From Tridacna crocea (Eukaryota; Mollusca; Bivalvia; Cardiida; Cardiidae), in contig OX031073.1 of assembly GCA_943736015.1 (NCBI GenBank), positions 27,121,210 through 27,185,209 of the forward strand: a stretch of 64,000 nucleotides of DNA, given 5' to 3'. Each line of letters begins with the position of its first letter. Position 1 is the stretch's first letter. Of this stretch, positions 63,501-64,000 are shown piece after piece. The notes under the pieces were generated by a model that was not told the origin of the DNA, ran no database searches, and saw nothing but the letters and a program-made list of their open reading frames with translations. A program made the translations under genes and the position numbers.

Positions 63501-63724
63501 GAACTGAATCGAAGCACGATGACGGTATCATTCAGGCAACCAAATCCAACGAGATTATTTCGAAATTTCAATACAAGTACGCTACTTACTCAGGACACAG
63601 TCTCCGGTTCCAATGTCTAAATAACGATCAGATGGACATCTGCATGTTGAAGGAGAACCAGAACATTCAACATTGCTTCCTCTACATTGGTCCGTTCCGG
63701 TGCAATTCTCCCCAACACATTTCA
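9898..63724 (-). CDS. Giant EGF/EB-module protein with C-terminal C-type lectin domain; 3' part, 66 exons, 5' end outside window
   Basis: Exons were found by reading the minus strand for cysteine-rich open segments bounded by AG and GT. In transcription order: 20 cassettes of exons C-B-A (coordinates under each unit), then C0 28324-28458, Z 25976-26101 and lectin exons 18275-18354, 16678-16798, 12400-12474 and 9898-10070, ending in TAA. Every cassette exon starts and ends in phase 1 and every junction gives a sense codon (A-C Leu, C-B Asn, B-A Lys, C0-Z Lys, Z-lectin Ala). This yields about 2,875 residues: 62 small disulphide modules followed by one lectin domain. Modules of this type are extracellular. 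No membrane segment follows the lectin domain, so the protein is secreted or anchored by a part outside the window. The signal peptide, promoter and first exons are not visible. It could be an adhesive, mucus or immune-recognition lectin; nothing in the sequence decides this. The exon model is firm; the name and function are unknown. Confidence 0.85.
10071..12399 (-). other. Intron between lectin exons 3 and 4
   Basis: Canonical GT/AG intron of 2,329 bases. It holds a long inverted-repeat element (10124-11057) and a small palindrome at about 11625-11690 with the GGAGAAAATGCT arm found in MITE-like repeats elsewhere in the window. Nothing else was recognised between 11060 and 12399. Confidence 0.7.
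10124..11057. mobile_element. Long foldback (inverted-repeat) element, ~0.93 kb, non-autonomous
   Basis: The ends are inverted copies of agtagtatagg, and homology continues inward through almost the whole element. Matching blocks on opposite strands include aataacttaattttg, ttttcagacgacc, agattttcccac, tttaacgcca and ctacgaccctcaacc. The arms are roughly 80% alike by eye and meet near 10590-10660. There is no coding capacity. This fits a foldback/MITE-type DNA element; no clear target duplication was found, so superfamily is open. Confidence 0.7.
12400..12474 (-). CDS. Lectin exon 3 (core strands of the C-type lectin domain)
   Basis: The acceptor is CTTCAG after a (TATC)n microsatellite and the donor is GTAAGT; phase 1 to phase 1, 75 bases. 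With the flanking exons it reads G-Y-W-N-D-L, then N-E-V-W-R-N-T-G-D-P-L-L, leading into S-D-W of the last exon. Y-W-N-D-L sits where lectins usually have WIGL, and the V-W...G-D-P stretch sits where they have the 'W.W.dG' strand. Without this exon the fold would lose its core. The short length explains why no long ORF marks it. Confidence 0.82.
12479..12516. repeat. (GATA)n microsatellite directly upstream of lectin exon 3
   Basis: About nine uninterrupted GATA units, followed by degenerate GACG/GACA units up to ~12533. On the gene strand this is (TATC)n ending at the CTTCAG acceptor, so it serves as the pyrimidine-rich tract of that splice site. Confidence 0.95.
12847..12997. repeat. Near-perfect 151-base palindrome
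   Basis: The arm aactatcagaatgaag...cagagaccattttaagagcag...cttgctTACTT is repeated in inverse on the other side of a four-base centre (gatg) near 12918. Only a few mismatches interrupt ~73-base arms. The transcript would form a long hairpin. It lies in an intron of the lectin gene and looks like a small foldback element. Confidence 0.85.
13210..13540. repeat. Diverged copy of the interspersed repeat at 27716-28100
   Basis: It shares, in the same order, ttcggtg.aagatcgaaatt, a catcggta..attttcacga block followed by ggcgc.gc, and gagaaatgta.g.atat...atatttcc. In this copy the hairpin at the left end is lost. Confidence 0.6.
13736..16480. repeat. Cluster of nested foldback elements carrying TGACGTCA octamers
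   Basis: Two modules recur in both orientations. One is a palindromic core: tatcgtggtttatcgttcaa on one side, a centre close to ccacgaggGCGATAgcccg, and the inverted arm ending ttgaacgataaaccac. Cores lie at about 13968-14125, 14370-14520, 14540-14680, 15330-15500, 15500-16110 (interrupted) and 16325-16465. The other is a ~230-base arm running from 'ttctaacatggc' through 'gtgacgtcattctatatggagtgacgtca' to 'cctttgatgaagagt'. Seven perfect TGACGTCA octamers occur: 13826, 14221, 14241, 14800, 15195, 15215 and 16223. There is no ORF of note. It is best read as repeated insertion or duplication of a foldback MITE. Confidence 0.8.
15552..16014 (-). mobile_element. 463-bp non-autonomous retroelement or 5'-truncated LINE end, with 14-bp target duplication
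   Basis: It is flanked by a perfect direct duplication, tcacgagagcgata, at 15538-15551 and 16015-16028. Removing the insert restores the palindromic core of the host foldback element. On the minus strand the 3' end is a (CATT)n tail preceded by a motif at 15577-15617 that matches 40 of 41 bases of the 3' end of the large retroelement (18928-18968). The body has a ~65-base tandem repeat, 'gcataaagggcat.atcgagttacagggcaatccctata', twice, plus a degenerate third copy. There is no ORF. Either it is a SINE-like parasite of the LINE or a truncated relative. Confidence 0.8.
16678..16798 (-). CDS. Lectin exon 2 (helix 1 to helix 2 of the C-type lectin domain)
   Basis: The acceptor is ATCATTTCAG and the donor GTAAGA; phase 0 to phase 1, 121 bases. 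It codes T-F-C-D-T-F, then S-T-L-V-Q-V-D-T-V-P-E-L-N-F-L-K-D-F-M. This is the conserved 'A...C....a.Lv.v.s..E..fl..f' segment: a helix with the first fold cysteine, the L-V strand, then the E..FL helix. Phase 0 at its start matches the phase 0 end of lectin exon 1. Confidence 0.88.
16931..16994. repeat. Hairpin repeat, diverged copy of 2571-2635
   Basis: Inverted arms of the form acgtagatcaaggtcatactgcac and its complement surround a short centre. The same palindrome occurs nearly perfectly at 2571-2635, and a half copy lies at about 1874-1910. Confidence 0.75.
17526..17568. repeat. Short palindrome with GCGCAGGCTGACAT arms
   Basis: The 20-base arm gactcatgtcagcctgcgca and its inverse complement flank a three-base centre, with one mismatch. 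The GCGCAGGCT core is also the centre of the neighbouring foldback element. Confidence 0.8.
17611..17871. mobile_element. 261-bp foldback MITE with 21-bp perfect terminal inverted repeats
   Basis: The termini are ggagtgcaacacgcgaaaag and its exact complement, flanked by a possible 4-base direct repeat ATTT. Inside each arm lies 'gtgtcgtc..ggattagcctg', and a second, perfect palindrome (ggattagcctgcgc centre) occupies 17775-17835. It has no coding capacity and is a typical non-autonomous DNA element. Confidence 0.85.
18275..18354 (-). CDS. Lectin exon 1 (N-terminal hairpin of the C-type lectin domain)
   Basis: The acceptor is ATGTTTCAG and the donor GTAAGT; phase 1 to phase 0, 80 bases. It codes C-P-A-N-W-E-E-F-G-S-S-C-Y-L-F, the hallmark opening 'CP..W..f..sCY.f' of long-form C-type lectin domains, whose two cysteines pair with each other. 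It ends F-Y-A-A-A-V at the start of helix 1. The first base of its first codon comes from exon Z and gives Ala. Confidence 0.9.
18508..18596. repeat. Half copy of the palindromic foldback core of 13736-16480
   Basis: Reads cttctttctatcgtgg.ctatcgttcaataaaccac, then gtgagttatgag..gcaataaataatccacgagggcgat, and then stops. The second arm is missing. Confidence 0.8.
19015..22694 (-). pseudogene. Retrotransposon ORF2: endonuclease-RT-RNase H polyprotein, frameshifted, RT active site lost
   Basis: The first part (22694-22197, 165 aa) opens with the AP-endonuclease motif Q-W-N-C-R-G-L, followed by C-L-Q-E-T and G-D-F-N-G-H. It ends prematurely at a one-base shift near 22197-22206. The second part (22206-19015, 1,063 aa) starts inside the endonuclease and keeps its S-D-H motif. 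Next come the RT with Y-V-D-D (residues 505-508), the RNase H residues D805, E838, D862, H904 and D914, and a C-terminal C..C...H....C motif. RT motif A reads F-F-Y-L-E-K-A-Y-D: the first catalytic Asp is Tyr at residue 417 (codon 20956-20958). The shift and this substitution are independent disabling changes, although the rest of the long frame is intact, so decay is recent. Confidence 0.9.
22732..23907 (-). CDS. Retrotransposon ORF1: nucleic-acid-binding protein with three zinc knuckles
   Basis: 391 residues, intact. The middle holds three Cys/His knuckles in a row: C-F-N-C-Q-K-F-G-H-H..C, C-D-R-C-G...H....C and C-V-N-C-G-K-D-H....C. This is the gag-like arrangement of ORF1 proteins in RNase-H-bearing LINEs, which coat the element RNA. 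The C-terminal third is low-complexity Ser/Lys/Asn-rich and very basic. The first Met (MASQNKR) follows the 5' UTR, and ORF2 starts 37 bases past the stop in another frame. Confidence 0.88.
   Translation of the reverse strand: MASQNKRPRPNNENETSYVNSTKFLVIKSEESKPITSLSPFIIEKQIESLIGTPKSVKKLKNELLLIETSRASQTESLLKIKKFYNLKVSVSEHNSLNKSRGIVKDRVLKGETEEKIVEYLAPQGVVACKRFKIKKDNVQVETNTLLLTFNTTTLPQSIRIFYRTVPVEQFIPNPLRCFNCQKFGHHEDNCKLTDAVICDRCGESKHTSSICQRAFKCVNCGKDHSARSTDCEVWKREKEIMRIKRVRKISYFEAKKQYETAFEPRYSKIVQSATAKPLTRTCGTQYDPVDFEGGAKSSSKSTSPSVKPPQTSETGSKTNQTKNSSRPRSASRSNSCPTSPNKSQKNKPDKKEKDKQQSNRQKKGSQDPIKLANKYENLEAMELEIDSSVK
23908..25079 (-). promoter_or_regulatory. 5' UTR / internal promoter region of the retrotransposon
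   Basis: 1.17 kb between ORF1 and the target duplication with no coding signal. The element's first bases on its strand are GGGCCCCCGCCACTCGGGGCC, a GC-rich self-complementary start. LINEs of this type carry their promoter in the 5' UTR; no individual element was identified here. Confidence 0.55.
25733..25930 (+). repeat. MITE-like copy of the GGAGAAAATGCTGG palindrome family
   Basis: Starts ttaatccttttccaaacaatcc, has a decayed hairpin (ggttaccagcc...ttctacc) and continues with ttagattttgagtta...tttgacggctgcaaat. This is the same order as copies at 3560-3735 and 4310-4540. Confidence 0.65.
25976..26101 (-). CDS. Module Z exon: last EGF/EB-like module before the lectin domain
   Basis: The acceptor is a T-rich tract ending TTTAAAG and the donor is GTATGT; phase 1 to phase 1, 126 bases. 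It codes L-A-I-N-E-T-C-E-R-G-Q-C, then a six-cysteine module with N-V-C-E-C-T-T-G-F, ending C-V-P. Spacing resembles array module B, but the residues differ throughout, so it is an old, non-homogenised module. N-E-T and N-N-S are possible N-glycosylation sites. Confidence 0.85.
27125..27258 (-). mobile_element. tRNA-derived SINE
   Basis: On the minus strand the head at 27258-27192 reads GGGGGTCCTGTGTGGCTCAG, continuing TGGTAAAGTG (A-box-like), then GATCCAGGCTTGAGCC (B-box-like). Folded, it resembles a tRNA. The body holds the hairpin gtgccttgcccaagggcac. A decayed relative lies near 5385-5500. Confidence 0.8.
27300..27412 (-). repeat. Short MITE end ending in agtaaagggttaa
   Basis: Contains aaaatgtggaaaagagag, then taaaagcctttttataat, and ends gattgtttagtaaagggttaa. 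This is the inverse of the ttaaccctttacc start seen in the MITE-like family. The hairpin core is mostly gone. Confidence 0.5.
27716..28100. repeat. Interspersed repeat with a near-perfect 155-base hairpin
   Basis: The hairpin 27716-27871 has ~70-base arms (atatttgtttttttcggtga...) around the centre gtggcgcagccac. The following stretch contains a TGACGTCA octamer at 28006 and a ttacctaggcgac end. A diverged copy without the hairpin is at 13210-13540. Confidence 0.8.
28324..28458 (-). CDS. Module C0 exon: single diverged copy of array exon C
   Basis: Phase 1 to phase 1, 135 bases, the same length as every array exon C. It differs from C1 at 10 positions by eye, most at the 3' end, giving P-A-T-C-R-C-S-S-D and S-S-T-G-D-C-V-Q. 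It keeps the seven-cysteine pattern. Both flanking introns are unalignable with the array introns, so this exon marks the edge of the homogenised array. Confidence 0.87.
28459..29023 (-). other. Intron between array exon A1 and C0
   Basis: 565-base GT/AG intron with sequence of its own. Homology to the other A-to-C introns (659 bases in unit 1) ends about ten bases past the A1 donor, so the array boundary is near 29014. No repeat recognised. Confidence 0.75.
29024..30791 (-). repeat. Array unit 1 (exons C1, B1, A1)
   Basis: Exons: C 29998-30132, B 29452-29592, A 29024-29143. In every complete unit the introns are about 405 (C-B), 308 (B-A) and 659 (A to next C) bases. Exon A codes V-A-L-N-A-T-C...G-T-C-A-C...C-E-P (six Cys). 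Exon B codes L-G-S-S-C-E-P-G-Q-C...C-E-C-Q-E-G-F...N-C-S-A (six Cys). Exon C codes K-C-V-G-E-N-C-T...C-R-C-P-S-D...C-V-L (seven Cys). The A-to-C intron is of type I (tacgaac and catttaac). Confidence 0.9.
30792..32557 (-). repeat. Array unit 2 (exons C2, B2, A2)
   Basis: Exons: C 31766-31900, B 31220-31360, A 30792-30911. 1,766 bases: one extra A in an A-run and three bases missing after gagatct in the A-to-C intron. Exon C has a silent AGC to AGT change shared only with unit 5. Type I intron. Confidence 0.9.
32558..34325 (-). repeat. Array unit 3 (exons C3, B3, A3)
   Basis: Exons: C 33532-33666, B 32986-33126, A 32558-32677. It carries type II intron markers (tacaaac, cacttaac) between type I neighbours, and a T-to-A change upstream of exon A (gattaaacat) shared with units 6 and 8. 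Confidence 0.9.
34326..36093 (-). repeat. Array unit 4 (exons C4, B4, A4)
   Basis: Exons: C 35300-35434, B 34754-34894, A 34326-34445. Type I intron, with the uninterrupted T-run (catctttttttt) seen also in unit 1. No amino-acid change. Confidence 0.9.
36094..37862 (-). repeat. Array unit 5 (exons C5, B5, A5)
   Basis: Exons: C 37068-37202, B 36522-36662, A 36094-36213. 1,769 bases (one extra A). It shares the silent exon C change with unit 2 and has type I introns, suggesting the 2-3 and 5-6 pairs are related blocks. Confidence 0.9.
37863..39630 (-). repeat. Array unit 6 (exons C6, B6, A6)
   Basis: Exons: C 38837-38971, B 38291-38431, A 37863-37982. Type II intron, A at position +9 of the B donor intron, gattaaacat before exon A, and ctgtcaaac in the C-B intron. 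All four marks recur in unit 8. Confidence 0.9.
39631..41399 (-). repeat. Array unit 7 (exons C7, B7, A7)
   Basis: Exons: C 40605-40739, B 40059-40199, A 39631-39750. 1,769 bases, type I intron, the last type I unit seen. It keeps the ctgtcaaac mark of its two neighbours. Confidence 0.9.
41400..43167 (-). repeat. Array unit 8 (exons C8, B8, A8)
   Basis: Exons: C 42374-42508, B 41828-41968, A 41400-41519. It is a marker-for-marker match to unit 6, including an accagttgc change in the C-B intron. From here rightwards every unit has the type II intron. Confidence 0.9.
43168..44935 (-). repeat. Array unit 9 (exons C9, B9, A9)
   Basis: Exons: C 44142-44276, B 43596-43736, A 43168-43287. Type II intron, G at B donor +9. 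No amino-acid change. Confidence 0.9.
44936..46703 (-). repeat. Array unit 10 (exons C10, B10, A10)
   Basis: Exons: C 45910-46044, B 45364-45504, A 44936-45055. Type II. Its A-to-C intron has ttattagtc in place of ttatcagtc, as in units 6, 8 and 13, plus a private gaagac change. Confidence 0.9.
46704..48471 (-). repeat. Array unit 11 (exons C11, B11, A11)
   Basis: Exons: C 47678-47812, B 47132-47272, A 46704-46823. Type II, A at B donor +9. Confidence 0.9.
48472..50239 (-). repeat. Array unit 12 (exons C12, B12, A12); conserved Gly to Trp in module B
   Basis: Exons: C 49446-49580, B 48900-49040, A 48472-48591. A private change at 48948 turns GGG into TGG, so C-Q-E-G-F becomes C-Q-E-W-F. This Gly is the conserved turn residue of EGF-type modules. 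Confidence 0.9.
50240..52007 (-). repeat. Array unit 13 (exons C13, B13, A13)
   Basis: Exons: C 51214-51348, B 50668-50808, A 50240-50359. Type II, A at B donor +9, and the ttattagtc mark. Confidence 0.9.
52008..53775 (-). repeat. Array unit 14 (exons C14, B14, A14)
   Basis: Exons: C 52982-53116, B 52436-52576, A 52008-52127. Type II, A at B donor +9. No amino-acid change. Confidence 0.9.
53776..55543 (-). repeat. Array unit 15 (exons C15, B15, A15); conserved Gly to Arg in module B
   Basis: Exons: C 54750-54884, B 54204-54344, A 53776-53895. A change at 54252 gives C-Q-E-R-F. It shares with unit 17 this change, gttctactatc and cttcacctgtataag. The mark ttcaagaca is shared with units 16 and 17. 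Confidence 0.9.
55544..57311 (-). repeat. Array unit 16 (exons C16, B16, A16); structural Cys lost in module B
   Basis: Exons: C 56518-56652, B 55972-56112, A 55544-55663. A change at 56056 turns TGT into CGT, so S-V-C-D-S becomes S-V-R-D-S and the module is left with five cysteines. Everything else matches its neighbours. Confidence 0.9.
57312..59079 (-). repeat. Array unit 17 (exons C17, B17, A17); conserved Gly to Arg in module B
   Basis: Exons: C 58286-58420, B 57740-57880, A 57312-57431. It carries the same Gly to Arg change (57788) and linked intron marks as unit 15, so the two are recent duplicates two units apart. Confidence 0.9.
59080..60847 (-). repeat. Array unit 18 (exons C18, B18, A18)
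   Basis: Exons: C 60054-60188, B 59508-59648, A 59080-59199. Type II, G at B donor +9, gcctgtataag in the C-B intron (shared with unit 20). Confidence 0.9.
60848..62615 (-). repeat. Array unit 19 (exons C19, B19, A19)
   Basis: Exons: C 61822-61956, B 61276-61416, A 60848-60967. Type II, A at B donor +9, gcctatataag in the C-B intron: the alternate form to units 18 and 20. Confidence 0.9.
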
Positions 63725-64000
63725 CTGAAAATAGAATTATTTGTATTCCTAAAGTACAAACTTATCCTCAAATTGTGAAAGAGACATTTTACATAAATGG
63801 GTCATGTTTGTACTGTATACTTCAATATTCCCCTGCGTTAAAAAAATCATGAATAACACGGCTTTCAAACCCTGAGATCTTCTAAAAAATCTGGAAAGGA
63901 TTATAAGGAGGCTTCAAGTGTTATTGCTCTGATACACTTAACATCTTTCTTTTCTCCAGTTCCCATAGAAAAGACTTCTCTACTCCTTCATTAGCAGTAT
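62616..64000 (-). repeat. Array unit 20 (exons C20, B20, A20), cut by the window edge
   Basis: Exons: C 63590-63724, B 63044-63184, A 62616-62735. One silent change in exon B (GGG to GGA near 63090). The intron upstream of C20 is cut at 64000 with no sign of the array ending, so more units or the gene's 5' part lie to the right. Confidence 0.88.

Noticed and set aside
29014..64000. Regular direct repeats considered as CRISPR or rDNA-like satellite
   Set aside because: The 1768-bp period contains exons with conserved splice sites and disulphide modules. No short repeat/spacer pattern and no rRNA sequence.

Overview
The window is eukaryotic. It has canonical GT/AG introns, tRNA-derived SINEs, TTAA-flanked MITE-like elements, many foldback repeats and an RNase-H-bearing non-LTR retrotransposon. 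The repeat style (short palindromes, and a 1.5-kb element ending in a poly-A run after a mirrored 'ttagcactaagtgctaa' motif) suggests a marine invertebrate, most likely a bivalve mollusc. That placement is inference; no species can be named from the window.

The main content is one host gene on the minus strand. Only its 3' part lies here: 66 exons between 63724 and the stop codon at 9898-9900, with the 5' end beyond the right edge. From right to left it consists of (i) 20 copies of a ~1768-bp genomic unit, 29024-64000. Each complete copy carries three phase-1/phase-1 exons (C, B, A in transcription order, 135+141+120 nt = 132 aa), and each exon codes one six- or seven-cysteine EGF/EB-like module. 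(ii) Two diverged single modules follow (C0 at 28324-28458 and Z at 25976-26101). (iii) Four exons then code a complete C-terminal C-type lectin domain (18275-18354, 16678-16798, 12400-12474, 9898-10070). All junction phases agree without adding or skipping an exon. The part of the protein encoded here is about 2,875 residues with 62 cysteine-rich modules. The units are almost identical in introns as well as exons, so the array is recent or continually homogenised.

The introns of the lectin part hold most of the mobile DNA. The 7.6-kb intron between Z and the first lectin exon contains a nearly complete ~6.2-kb non-LTR element (18904-25079, same strand as the gene, 11-bp target duplication). 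It is inactive in this copy: the endonuclease/RT ORF is frameshifted and the first catalytic Asp of the RT is Tyr. The intron 12475-16677 holds a cluster of foldback elements rich in TGACGTCA octamers. A 463-bp element with a 14-bp target duplication has inserted there, and it shares a 41-bp 3'-terminal motif with the large retroelement. Other introns carry long inverted repeats and a SINE.

The left 9.9 kb (1-9897), downstream of the gene, shows no convincing coding region. It is a mosaic of MITE-like palindromes, duplicated blocks, tRNA-like SINE heads, an internally repetitive 1.5-kb element, an 18-bp minisatellite and low-complexity tracts.
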